NCBI GenBank assembly: GCA_012845835.1
Contig: JABAKD010000016.1
Coordinates: 13,055,507-13,119,506, forward strand
Direction: 5' to 3'
From: Undaria pinnatifida
Lineage: Eukaryota; Sar; Phaeophyceae; Laminariales; Alariaceae
DNA: 64,000 bases
Shown: piece after piece, positions 20,985 through 31,807 of the stretch
Layout: each line of letters starts with the position of its first letter
Numbering within the stretch: the first letter of the stretch is position 1
The notes under the pieces: model-generated
Database searches by the model: none
What the model was told of the DNA's origin: nothing
The model's input: only the letters and a program-made list of their open reading frames with translations
Position numbers and translations under genes: made by a program

Positions 20985-21903
20985 GAGCGTTTGTTTTGCT
21001 TGATCGACGTCTGCAGGGCTTGAATGAATAAATCACGGGAACGTTGTGAAGAATGTGATGCAAGAAGATTGGAAAGGTTGCAAGACGAACAATATAATAC
21101 GTCCACAAGAACGCGTGTTATACCAGTTTGTAGATCGCTCTAATTTGTCTTTTTTTATAGCGTTTGGTGCTGTTGAAGTGTTTATCATTTTGAGCGAGCT
21201 TCGTCTGCACATCAACCTGATATAGGCTCAAAATCGTTGTTGTGCGCGACGTATTATGCAAATAGGGTCTGCAGCGCTTGAACCAATAAATCACTTTGAG
21301 CGTGCTTGGTCTGCACGTCAGTCAGATGGGAAAATGTATTTTCAAATGGCATGTAAAATGACATAATTCCAAATTGACATCATTTGCAAACTCCTCTCCC
21401 AGATAACCTGATATAGCTTCAAAATCGTCTTTTTACGCGACGTATGATGCAAATAACTAGCAAATTGCGACCGCGTAAATGAATGCGAGCTTATTTAGGC
21501 TTTGATCCAATAGGCCAATACTTTTTTGCGTGACCTATTATGCAAATAACTAGCCAAATTGCGTTTGTTTTGCTTTACGTCTGCAAAGCTTGAACGAACA
21601 AAACACGGGAAATTGGGAGTTGTGAAGAATGTGATGCAAGAAGATTAGAAAGGCTGTAAGACGAACAAGATATGTCCACAAGAACGCGTGTTATACCAGT
21701 AGTCGCTCTAATTCGTCTTTTTATATTGCGATTGGTGCTGTTGTAGAAATGTTTATCATTTTGAGCGTGCTTGGGCTTCACGTTAACCTGATATAGGCTC
21801 AAAATCGTTCTTCTGCGCGACCTCTCACGCAAATAACGTCTGCAGAGCTTGAACGAATAAAACACGGGGAAACGTTTTTTCAACTGGTATTTTAAATGGC
21901 ATT
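20985..21903. repeat. ~290-bp repeat units (two main copies plus fragments)
   Basis: 21020-21300 and 21585-21865 share long stretches (GTGAAGAATGTGATGCAAGA, AGAACGCGTGTTATACCAGT, ACCTGATATAGGCTCAAAAT). A fragment at 21365-21440 recurs right after the copia element (25188-25260), so the element inserted inside this repeat. Confidence 0.75.
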
Positions 21904-21908
21904 ATTTC

Positions 21909-22534
21909 TATTATGGAAGTGTTAGCACATAGCCATTATGAGTCAACTTTTTTTTTTTTTTTTTTTTTTTTATCCTCCGGCGGATGGGGAAAAATAAAGC
22001 TTTAGCTCACCACACTTCCACGTATTTTCATACGCGTCGTGTGTCGATTTAACTCAGTTGCTTTCGCAGCCCAACGCTAGCTGGCGCACCCTTCGAGTCC
22101 CATTGTAGGTATAGCGTGAGCCGAAATGAGTCAACGTTCAGTAGCACTGCTCTTGTGTATCGTAGATCTCATATGTGTCGGTTTGATTGTAATGTACGTA
22201 TGTGTGCGGAGGAATTAGTTCCGTAGGATTCTCCGCTTGATACCCAGGTCGCTCACTCTCTCGTGTGGCTCTCTCTTGTAGATCTTTCCGGATCATAGCT
22301 GTCTTGGTAATCTCTGGGAAGCAGCCGTCGTCTGGGCTCCTGCAACTCTGCGGTTTATATCTGTGTGTATTGGCCAAATTAAGCGCCACCGTTGTACTAT
22401 TCAACATCTTCCCTGCATCTCGGAAGCAATTCATCTTCCAGGCTATCCTTTCGCACCGTGCTATCACCTCGACTAACGTCGACGGCACAGCCTCTCAAAC
22501 CACCGTGCCAGGGTACCACACATTATCAACGACA
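21909..22534 (+). repeat. copia left LTR (interrupted by SINE-like insert)
   Basis: Begins TATTATGGAAGTGTTAGCAC (the right LTR begins TGCTATGGAAATGTTAGCAC) and ends CGACA. After removing the 188 bp of insert plus duplicated target it is 438 bp; the right LTR is 468 bp owing to a 30-bp internal duplication. Confidence 0.9.
21948..22125 (-). mobile_element. SINE-like retroposon, copy 1, inserted in copia LTR
   Basis: 178-bp insert flanked by the perfect 10-bp duplication ATGAGTCAAC (21938-21947 and 22126-22135). The right copia LTR shows the same site unoccupied. A run of T at its left edge is a poly(A) tail for a minus-strand element. A second copy at 41251-41396 is about 96% identical over the shared 122-bp body. 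On the plus strand it carries tRNA-like promoter words, TAACTCAGTTGC (22050-22061) and CCTTCGAGTCC (22090-22100), spaced 40 bp as in tRNAs but antisense to the tail. Confidence 0.85.
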
Positions 22535-23230
22535 GGTTACGAAGCTTCGTGTGTGTGATTGGGGGCCTGCGGCGACTGCGCGTCTACTGCTTTCACCGAG
22601 TGCTGTGGAGAGTTCACCCGTCCTCCAGGATTTGAAAATTTTTGGATCCTCCAGGATTTGGATATTTTTGGAAATTTTTCCGCGGGGAGCTACTGCCGGA
22701 GTCTGCTTTCTGCTGGAGGCCACACCGAGTCAACCCGCTTGCTTACTGGGCCCGGACGGATCACCTGGGTTCTCGGCTGCACGCTCGGTACGCTACTGTT
22801 TGTGCAAAGCATTCGGGAGCACAATTTCTAGGCGTTGATTTCGGTTGGCGAATAGGGTTCTGCAGGTTGTTAGTTCTGCGCGCGGCGCACCGTTCTCGGT
22901 GTTCTTTGTGTCTGTAACTGGCGACCAAAATCGCCTACGCGTGGTTCTTTCGCGAGGCGTAGTCTATCCAAGATATCACCCACGTACCGAGTTGCCGGCT
23001 TGATAGCGTGTGTAGGCTGAGGATACGACTGCTAGCTGGTAGCCACCTGCTGATGCCGCTACACCTACGTGACCCGGTCACGTAAATTTGCCTGCGCGTT
23101 GTGGTATACGCGAGGTATACCTGCGCGTTGTGGTATACGCGAGGTAGGTCTGTCCAAGATATCATCCTCGTGCTGTTTCTTTGATCGGTTCGTGTGTAGG
23201 CTGAGGATCTGACCAGGCCTGTTTGTATCA
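22535..23230 (+). other. copia 5' internal region, no intact ORF
   Basis: Between the left LTR and the Gag remnant. It contains a ~33-bp tandem duplication (TGGTATACGCGAGG words, 23095-23150). No tRNA-complementary primer site beginning TGG is obvious next to the LTR. Confidence 0.5.
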
Positions 23231-23464
23231 TTGCAGCAGCCAAAAGTCTACGCTGCAAGACGCGAAGCAAGTCTCAGCGGTGCATCTGACCCGTGTACCT
23301 GCAGGACGAGGCCGGAGCTGGCTACTCCATCGTCTCAACACCGCAGTTTCACCACCTGGGGGGCCGCGATGGCGGCGTCCTCATCCGACCCGTGCCATCG
23401 ATGCAAGGCGTATGGGCATCTCAAGCGTGACTGCCCCCAACAAGTGCAGAAGCGTTTACCGTGA
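23231..23464 (+). pseudogene. copia Gag remnant with CCHC zinc knuckle
   Basis: The 77-codon frame contains CHRCKAYGHLKRDCP, a canonical C-x2-C-x4-H-x4-C nucleocapsid knuckle, followed at once by a stop. The capsid part upstream is missing. The next frame begins immediately with sequence from just before the reverse transcriptase, so everything from the end of Gag through integrase has been deleted here. Confidence 0.8.
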
Positions 23465-24392
23465 ATAGGGAGTTTCCCGACGTCGCCCACAGGGACGGCA
23501 CATTCGGCTTTACGGAATACGCGTACGCTGCGAGAACAACGCAACCGAATGTTCTACGGACAATCAAGGAAGCGCGGGCCACGCCCGAAGCCGCCCAATG
23601 GAACGCAGCAGCAGAACGCGAGATCGCGAGGCTTACAGATCGTCAACTTTACGGCTTGTTCCGCGCTCTGCCGTTCCCGCTGGACGGAAGTGAACCAATT
23701 CGAAATGGATGTTCAAGCGCAAGGCGGACGGCTCCTTTAAGGCTCGTGTAGTGGCTCAAGGTTGGAACCAAGTTCCTGGCCTTGACTCTGGCAGCATCTA
23801 CGCCCCGGTGTGCATGATTCAGAGCGTGCGGATCATATGCTGCATAGCTGTGCACTTCGGCCTGCTTCTACACCAGATGGACGTCTCAACTGCCTTCTTG
23901 TACGCGGATACCCAGGAGTTGGTGATCGTCGAGCAGCCGCCTGGTTTCGAGGTCAAGGACGAGGATGGAGGTGAGCTAGTGATGCAGGTAGAGAAGAGCC
24001 TCTACGGGCTGGCCCAAAGCCCCGGGAACTGGTTCAACACCATCGATCCCGCCCTTGTCGAGATTGGCTTCGTTCCGCTTCAGTCCGACACGTGTGTCTA
24101 CTTGTACGATCACGACGGTGTTCGGATCTACTTGACCCTCTACGTGAACGATCTCCTTCTGGCCAGCAACAACTCTGACGCCATGGCGATGGTGAAACAG
24201 AAGTTGAAGCACATCGCGCTGCGCTTCTTCTTCATCCGAGAGCTCGTGTCGGAGGGAAGGATCTCCACCCACTACATCCCCACCGACATCAACCCTGCCG
24301 ACATCGGCACAAATCACCTGAACAAGCATCGCTTCAGGAACCTGCTGGACATCATCAGCAACCTCAACGTGAACGACTTCATCAACAGCTAG
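23461..24392 (+). pseudogene. copia reverse transcriptase/RNase H remnant
   Basis: The first part (23461 to about 23660) reads TIKEARATPEAAQWNAAAER, the conserved copia RT entry. A frameshift follows between about 23660 and 23709, then FKARVVAQGW, LHQMDVSTAFL (catalytic Asp present) and LTLYVNDLLLA. The usual YVDD is YVND (AAC at 24147-24149), losing one catalytic Asp. After KQKLK the sequence jumps to the RNase H end (FFIRELVSEG, PTDINPADIGT), an internal deletion. Not functional. Confidence 0.9.
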
Positions 24393-24705
24393 TTCATCAT
24401 CAACAGCCAGTTCAATCAGTCGTGTTATATGTTTGTGTGTTTGTGTTGAATCTGTGCTGTTTGTGCAAATCAACTTGCTCTTTCTGTAGTCGACATTCAG
24501 CATCACTGGTTGAACGAGCCATGTACGATTGGAAGTGGTCGTCTGGTTTGTGCAGTAGCAGATACTCTTTGGCAAGCGCATGAATGTATAGTTGCACGTA
24601 TAGGACTGAAACATCACGTGGTACTTTAGTGGTTGAAACGCATGAAACAAAAATACTTGCTTGAATTAATCATCATTAGTTTGGTACGAGTTAGAGCAAC
24701 TTCCA

Positions 24706-24716
24706 TCGAGGGGGAG
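24706..24716 (+). promoter_or_regulatory. copia polypurine tract
   Basis: CGAGGGGGAG immediately before the right LTR start (TGCTATGG), as expected for the plus-strand primer. Confidence 0.8.
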
Positions 24717-25184
24717 TGCTATGGAAATGTTAGCACATAGCAATTATGAGTCAACGTTCAGTAGCACTGCTCTTGTGTATCGTAGATCTCATATGTGTCG
24801 GTTTGATTGTAACGTACGTATGTGTGCGGAGGAATTAGTTCCGTAGGATTCTCCGCTTGATATCCAGGTAGCTCACTCTCGCGTGTGGCTCTCTCAGGTA
24901 GCTCACTCTCTCGTGTGGCTCTCTCTTGTAGATCTTTCCGGATCATAGCTGTCTTGGTAATCTTTGGGAAGCAGCCGTCGTCTGGGCTCCTGCAACTCTG
25001 CGGTTTATATCTGTGTGTATTGGCCAAATTAAGCGCCACCGTTGTACTATTCAACATCTTCCCTGCATCTCGGAAGCACTTCATCTTCCAGGCTATCCTC
25101 TCGCACCGTGCCATCACCTCAACTAACGTCGACGGCACAGCCTCTCGAACCACCGTGCCAGGGTACCACACATTATCAATGACA
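24717..25184 (+). repeat. copia right LTR
   Basis: TGCTATGG..TGACA. It holds the empty target site of the SINE-like insert (GAGTCAACGTTCAGTAGCAC) and a 30-bp direct duplication (GTAGCTCACTCTC..) absent from the left LTR. Confidence 0.9.
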
Positions 25185-25189
25185 ATTTC

Positions 25190-26100
25190 CAAATTAACGT
25201 CATTTGCAAACTCCTCTCCCAGGCAACCTGATATAGGCCCAACATCGTTTTTTTTATACTCTATCTGCCAGATAGCAACAGGTAGCAGCATTATAATTGC
25301 ATTCGAGGAATTGAATGACGAAGGCAGCGACGCCGTGTTTCACGCCTAGAATACTGTCAGCAAGTCTCTCAACGATCAGAATATACACACACAGACAGTC
25401 GGTCTGCGAGCCTCGGATCTAGATATTATCATGCATGGTGTAGCAGAAATTAGCTCAGTGCGCGCCTCTCAGTGTCAACGTAGAGAACATGCCGCATACA
25501 TGGCCACCCCCTTGCTGGCCCTGGATGCTTTGGTTTAGTCAAAACACCTAGAAATGCGCTCGAAACGTCTCTTCGTGGCCAGACTAAAGGGTCAGTCTTC
25601 GTGGGCTCGGAATCGGATTCACGCAAGAAACTGCAGAAATAAGTAGTCCAATGTTAGTCTATATCGATCTCTTGGCATTACTTTACATTCTACACGCGTA
25701 GACTATGTATTGTGTAGTAATGGTATTGAATCGAACAAACCAAAGTGCTGCCCGCCCTACCCGGAGCAACGCCGGCACCCATGCGGAGCCCTTGTGATAA
25801 TATACGGTGGTCCCGATCGACCGAAAGATGCGACCGCGAAGGGATCGACGGCGGTCTGCCGAGCGAAATATATCAACCCAGCAATGCCAACGTGTATATG
25901 AGACTTGTTCTACAGAAGAAGCGGTATACTGGAGTAGCACTTGATGGATTGCTGCACAACGTTCGACGTACAACAGCAGTAGTGCTTGCTCGTCCGTGCG
26001 GGTGGATGGAGTAGAATTCATGGCGAAGCATTTGATTGGGATCACCACACGAGGATCGATGAGCGGATGCATATATAGACTATATATATTCTATATATTA
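25190..26100. other. Intergenic; continuation of interrupted repeat, then nothing clear
   Basis: 25188-25260 continues the 21-kb repeat split by copia. A 129-codon minus-strand ORF (26072-25683) has no recognisable motif or splice context and is not called. Confidence 0.4.
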
Positions 26101-27005
26101 TAAAAACAAAGATAATCTCCAGCTAGCTGTGAGATCGAAGATTTTGTCGAAACTCATCTTGGCAAGCTGTGTGTGATACTCCGATCGCGCGTATTACTGG
26201 GTGTGTGTCCTCATTAAGGATATAGGTCGGCGATTCCCCTTGGAACTACAGGGCAGCTATCAGGGTCAACAGGGTGACTCACAGTCTGTGCGCGGAAACT
26301 ATAAAACCCGCTTGTGAGGGGGATAAATCTGACAGCTGTGGAAGGAAAAGCATCGGTTTATCAAGTGAATCCTGTAAGTCGTATAACCGGTGAGGGGAGG
26401 GCGGAGTTGTTAAGGGCGTGGGGGCCTGGGTTTGAACAAGAGGGAGCAGGGGGGGGGGGGGGGGGGCAACTTAATCTGTGCGCGGAAACTATAAAACCTT
26501 CAAGGGGGCAAATCTGACGGTTGTGCAAGGAATGCATCAGTTTATCATGCATATCCTGTAAGTCGTACAACCAGCGAGGAGAGGGCGGAGTATTCGAAGA
26601 GGTGGTTTTTGTTTTAGGGAGGGGGGAAGGGGATTTTCAACAGCGTTAGGTCGCATAGGTGTAGGGGCTTGCTATACGCGTGGTGCTAGATCTAGGCGAT
26701 GGTGCGGGTGGTGGGGAAGGAGGGGGCGTTGGGGGGGGGGGGGGGGGTGAATTGGAGCTACGGCATGGATGGCTAGAAACATAGACTAATGGGGTGATAT
26801 CGACTACCTGGTAGTATTAATTACTCAGGCAGATTTGATTTTAGGTGGGGCGTTCGAACAAGCTTAGAGAGATCGGGGGGTGGGGGGGGTGGGGGGGGGG
26901 GGGGGACGGGCGGGAGACCTCAATATGTGTGCGGAAACTATAAATCCTTTCAGGGGACAAATCTGACGGTTGTAGAAGGAATGCATCAGTTTATATCACC
27001 TGCCT
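26101..27005 (+). repeat. R2 repeat, copy 1, with internal ~185-bp tandem units and poly-G
   Basis: 26101-26580 is colinear with 45257-45732 (TGTGAGATCGAAGATTTTGT, GATACTCCGATCGCG, CTTGGAACTACAG). It contains repeated modules CGGAAACTATAAA..AAATCTGACRG..CTGTAAGTCGTA at about 26290, 26475 and 26930, separated by long G runs. Confidence 0.8.
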
Positions 27006-27178
27006 AGTATTGTTTTTTTTCTAGCAGATTTGATGTTAGGTGTGGTATACAAAACAATTTTTAGGTATATATGTTGTTGTTGTTGTACTCACATTAACTC
27101 GCAAAATCAAGTCAGTGGTCACAGGACAGACAGGCTCACACAATGTCATGGCTTATTATGCGGAGTGAGAATGCCAAA

Positions 27179-29050
27179 GGGTAATTAATTGTCAAAAAGG
27201 GGGTATAGCCATATATATACCCATGGGTGTTTCAGTCATTTCGGGGTACAAAGTAAACACGGCGCGGAAAATGCCTGCGCTTGCCCCAAACGGCCTAAGA
27301 TGCAGTTCTGACGCGCTGGCATGACGCTCGCAGCCTATCATGCCGAGCACCCACACCTTTTTTTTTTCGGGCACGGTATTGGGGCGAACGGGACCGCGGC
27401 GAAGGAGGGGGCAACCTAATCTTCCCTTTTGGCTAAAATGTGGGAGGGTACGTATACATACCCCACAAAATCTACTGAAATTCTCCTCTACCCCGTTGGA
27501 CTGCACTTGTGCCCCCTTTGACCGAAAAAAGTACCCCCGCATGACCGGTTTTGAAGCCTTCAAAAGCCACTATAGCAATCCTGACTTCACTTCACCGCCC
27601 AACGGCCCGAACAAACCACGAGCGGAACATCCAGTGGCCTCGAGTAGCTGCGATCGTTTGTCTCCGAAATTACGGTGAACAGGAAACAAACTACTGGTAA
27701 ACAAAACTAATCTTCAAGGGCAACTACGTAGGCCCGGGAAATATATTTTGCTTCTTGCGAAATGCGAAATTTTATCGGAGAACTAGAACACAGAATCCTA
27801 CTCTTAAGACAAGTAGGGCCATACGTGGGCAGGTCCTGCCCGACCCGCGACCCGCTGCCCACCGACGTGCTGTGTTCGGCGCTATGGGCCGGAGGGAACA
27901 CACGCGCATATGGCAGCATTCACGACGGAGACAATGATAACCAACGGCATAGTAAGCCTGTGCCCGTGCGCGTCGAAGATCAAAGTAATTGCATCCTCTT
28001 ATTCATCACCGAGAACGTTACGAAGGTTATCTGATACGACATGAAAATATCGCAGAAAACACGTAGTACTAGAGTAGCAGTAGACAGGAGAGATGTCCCC
28101 CTGTAGCGCCGGTTGCCCGCTACAGTAGTCAGTGCCTGTGGCATTGCGTGTCACAAAATGTGTACAACAAGCAGTGCTGGAAGTATCGGGAGTAATAACG
28201 GTTGTCGCAAACGATACGATATGAGAATGCGACTACAGCAGCAGTAGATATTACTCTATAGTGCCGGTTGCCCGCTACAGTGCCTGTGACATCGCCTGGC
28301 ACAAATGTGTATAACAACCGGTACTGGAAGTATCGGGGGTATTGCCGGTTGTTGCCGTAAAAAGAGAAGGGAATATAGGCGGTTGTCTCCCTGCGCGCAC
28401 TGGAATTGTTGGAGCCAGGACCTGCCCACGTATGGACCTACTCGAAGTAATAAGAGTAGGATTCTGTGTTCCGGTTCTTCAATTAAATCTCGCATTTCTC
28501 AGAAGCCGACACATTTGCCGCTTGTCTTCGTGGTTTCCCTTGAAAAATTGTTTCGTTTAGGCTGTTTCCTGTTGCGTCATTTGATTTTTTTGGACACAAA
28601 CGATCGAAGCTACTCGCGACCACTGGATGTTCCGCTCGTGGTCAGTTCGGGCCGTTGGGCGGTGACGTGCAGTCAGGCTTGGTATAGTGGCTTTTGAAGG
28701 CGTCAGAACCGGTCATGCGGGGGTACTGTTTTCGGTCAAACGGGGGGTAATTGAAGTCAAACGGGGGTAGAGGATACATTTAGTAGGTTTTGCGGGGTAT
28801 ATACCTCCCCACGTTTTAGTCAAGACGAGGGATTAGGCTGCCCCCCTCCTTTGCCGCGGCCCCGTCAGCCCCAATACCGTGCCCGAAAATAAAAAAAAGG
28901 TATGCATGCTGGGCATGGGCTACGGGCATCATGCCAGCGCGTGAGAACTGCATTTTAGGCTGTTTGGGGCAAGCGCAGGCACGTTCCGCGGTCGTGTTTA
29001 CTTTTTACCCTCAAATGACCAACAAAAACGTAGGGTATACCCCCTTTGAC
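27179..29050. mobile_element. Foldback/Mutator-like non-autonomous element
   Basis: Flanked by the perfect 9-bp duplication AATGCCAAA (27170-27178 and 29051-29059), the length typical of Mutator-type insertion. Inverted arms of about 650 bp (27179-27835 and 28420-29050), roughly 80% alike by eye, begin GTCAAA(AA)GGGGGTATA; the left end has 12 extra bases. The 590-bp centre holds a ~155-bp tandem duplication (28105-28330, GCCGGTTGCCCGCTACAG). No transposase seen. Confidence 0.8.
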
Positions 29051-29099
29051 AATGCCAAACAACATAAATAATCACCAGGCGTGGAGGTACATGATGGCC

Positions 29100-29820
29100 T
29101 TTGTACTGCTGTAAGATCAGTGATCCGTCGCATGGAGTCGTACAGGGGCGGGAAGCAGATACTGGCAAGCGTGGCGGGACACGTCGACGGTTGATGCGAA
29201 CGTGTGGGCGTGAGTCAAAACGTTGGTGTATGGGATCGAGCGGTATCTTGCGGCGTTGGCCAAGCTACCCGTCGTTTGTCCGCGAAAGTCACCACGAGCC
29301 TACGCAGCCCTTGGCGCCGTCAAAGTAATCGGTACTGCAAACAGCTCGAGACCGTTTAACTTCGAGCTCATCTAGCAGCCGTGTCGGCAACGTCAACGTA
29401 CGGAGCTGTCGCATGAAACCATCTTCCATCCACGTTCCCACAGCGTTCAAAGTCGCTCTGAGCTACCCCCTTTCTCTGTAATAATGCGTTGGCTAAGGAA
29501 AGCCCCGATTCAACATTTTTATAAAGAACAGCCTCAGTGGGGACGCGAGGTGTCGATGCTGGATACGTCACTCTCCTCCATAAAATTGAAAGGCATCTCA
29601 TTCATTTAAGTTCATCCCAAAACCCCAGAGGCAACGGCAGAACAGGGCAGAATATGGCACTGCAGCCATGTGCTCAAGACCCACGCGAACGTTGCCAGTA
29701 TTCTCTGTATGCATGCCGCCTGACAGACGCGTGACAACACGTATCTTACAATCCATGATACCACTGCTGTCCCGCTGTAGTTTCATAAATAATCTATAGG
29801 TACGCGTGCCGTGCACCGTC
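29100..29820 (-). other. Possible decayed ORF chain, minus strand
   Basis: One minus-strand frame from 29601 to about 29110 is open except for two TAG codons (29368-29370 and near 29312), containing PTEAVLYKNVESGLSLANAL, RWFHATAPYVDVADTAAR and TTGSLANAARYRSIPYTNV. It is preceded by a 72-codon ORF overlapping by ATGA. No family recognised; chance cannot be excluded. Confidence 0.25.
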
Positions 29821-30119
29821 CCCCCGCTTCCCCAAGGCTGTTTTCCCGGCGGCCGGCAAGAGTTGCAGTCTCCCGTGCAACTTCACGACCGTTTCTGATT
29901 GTGGGGGACAAGCATCATTCCTGCCGTTATGGCCAAAACTGAAGGTCCCACGGCGGTATGTTCTACCCCATAGCATGGTGGTTGCGACCTGCTGCCCGCA
30001 AACCAGGTTTAAGTGATACCTGGAGCAATACAACCACATTTGCAGGTTTGCCCGTATTTCGAGCTTGTCCCGCGCATCGTTCCCTCCGACGCCCTGTTGT
30101 GGATAGCGCTATCCACACA

Positions 30120-30510
30120 GAGCGCGAGAAGCGAGGCACCGTGTACGCTATTTTCATGGCTAGCGCGCTTGCTGGCAATCGCCTAGGAATCCTTGAAAAT
30201 ATAGCATCATACCCTTTCCTTGCCCCCCTTGCTTTCTGAGTAATACAGCATAGACTGCCCCGTCGACCGAACCGCTGTTATCTTCGACATGTACGCCCCC
30301 ACAACTATCCGTACAGAGCGGGAGAAGCGAGGCACCGGGTGCGCTCCTTTCATGGCTAGCGCGCTTGCTGGCAATCACCTAGGAATCCTTGAAAATACAG
30401 CATCATACCCTTTCCTTGCCCCCCCTACTTTCTGAGTAATACAGCATAGACTACCCCGTCGACCGAACCACTGTTATCTTCGACATGTACGTTCCCACAA
30501 GAAAAAGCGC
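30120..30510 (+). repeat. 196-bp tandem duplication (2 units)
   Basis: Units starting GAGCGCGAGAAGCGAGGCAC at 30120 and 30316, about 92% alike by eye. Confidence 0.9.
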
Positions 30511-30649
30511 CAACGACAGCGGCACCGCAGGCGTGTCACGCCTGTAGTTTTTTCACCCACAAGGTTATCAACGGAGACCTTAGATAGCGCGAAGATCTTG
30601 TGCGCAGCCACCGACTGATGTGATCAAGAGGTGATAACTTTGTTTTTCT

Positions 30650-30706
30650 AACCCTAACCCTAGCCCTACCCTAGCCCTACCCCTACCCTAGCTCTACCCC
30701 TGGAAC
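30650..30706 (+). repeat. Interstitial telomere-like repeat
   Basis: CTAACCCTAACCCTAGCCCT followed by variant ACCCTAGCC/CCCTACC units; complementary to degenerate TTAGGG/TAGGG telomeric repeats. Confidence 0.75.
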
Positions 30707-30710
30707 TTGA

Positions 30711-31807
30711 TTGTTCCGACGGTGACACCAACAGCCGTTAACATCAGCGCGCAACCTTTTCACACTCGTTGCTGGATGCCCTCTCCTGCGGGGCGGACAT
30801 GCGTTGCCTTCCCCAGCGCCACGTCGCACAGCAGTGTTGCTGGGTCGTGATTATCGGCTTGGTTTTAATCAACGCTCAAACAGCACCCTGCCCTCTCGAC
30901 ACTCCGGCGATTGGTTATGATCGCAGCGAAAGCTGGATCGCAGCACCACTTGTTTCAAGACTCCTATCTGCTTACGTTCGTTGCCATCAAGAGCAACTTC
31001 TTCAGCCCGCAAACGTTCTTTATACAGCAAGTTGTTGCACTTTGGCATTCAATTGTTGGCCAAGACTGTACACCGAAAACCTGCTGCTCCAGACTTGTCG
31101 TATGCACTGTATATCGTAAAAGGGGCGGCAATAATAGTATCGATAAGTCGATCGTCCGGCTGGTCGGGACAACTCCTTTCGCGCCCCCCCCCCCCCCAGC
31201 CCCCCGCAGGTGACGTTGATTTTATTCCCAACCTAAACAATTAAAAGCTCAGGCGAACGCCCGCATCAAAATAGCAACGCCTTTGTGGCGTTGCTTGTCA
31301 GCAAGAACGAAGCTCTCCGCAGATCTCCACTTCCTCTGGAGTTACCCCCAGCAGTTGTTCACCTGTCAATTGAACAGCAGCTAGCTTGGTTGACCGGCAC
31401 ATTGATGGATTTGATGGAAAACTGCTACGGAAGTTCCAAAAGTGGGCAGTCTGGAGCCGAACGGAGGTCTGCACTGTAGAGCTCGTACTCGCCCCGCGCG
31501 TCAGCGTATGGCGGTACAGCACGTAAGCACTAATAAATGTATACGCACACAACTCAAATCATTGGGCTTCATTACGGTTCGCATCACACTGTCATATTCG
31601 CACGAAAATTAAACTGTGCCTGGTACCTGGTATATACGCATCGTGATGCCTATCGTTCACCAACACTGCTAAGGTGCGACAACCTGTCCCTGTTGGCAAT
31701 CAGAACGAGGTCTTGCGCATTGGGCGTACAATGGACAATGCGTGCACAGATCGTTATTCCTCGGGCATAAAAGCGCCGCTCGAATCGAGCGGTCAGTTAG
31801 TCCTCAC
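30711..31807. other. Region 3' of the SDR exons; last SDR exon not resolved
   Basis: A short terminal exon (phase 0 start) should lie here on the minus strand. A possible exon at about 31348-31462 follows an acceptor (CAGTGCAG|ACC) and is open to a GTGAAC donor but has no recognisable SDR content. Poly-C run at 31187-31198. Confidence 0.35.

Larger units (their letters stand above)
21909..25184 (+). mobile_element. Ty1/copia LTR retrotransposon, internally deleted
   Basis: Flanked by an exact 5-bp duplication ATTTC (21904-21908 and 25185-25189). LTRs are 21909-22534 (enlarged by a nested retroposon) and 24717-25184. The internal 2.2 kb keeps a Gag zinc knuckle, part of the reverse transcriptase and the tail of RNase H. 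Protease, integrase and most of RNase H are gone. By eye the LTRs differ at about 14 of 438 comparable sites plus one 30-bp duplication, so the insertion is moderately old. Confidence 0.9.
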
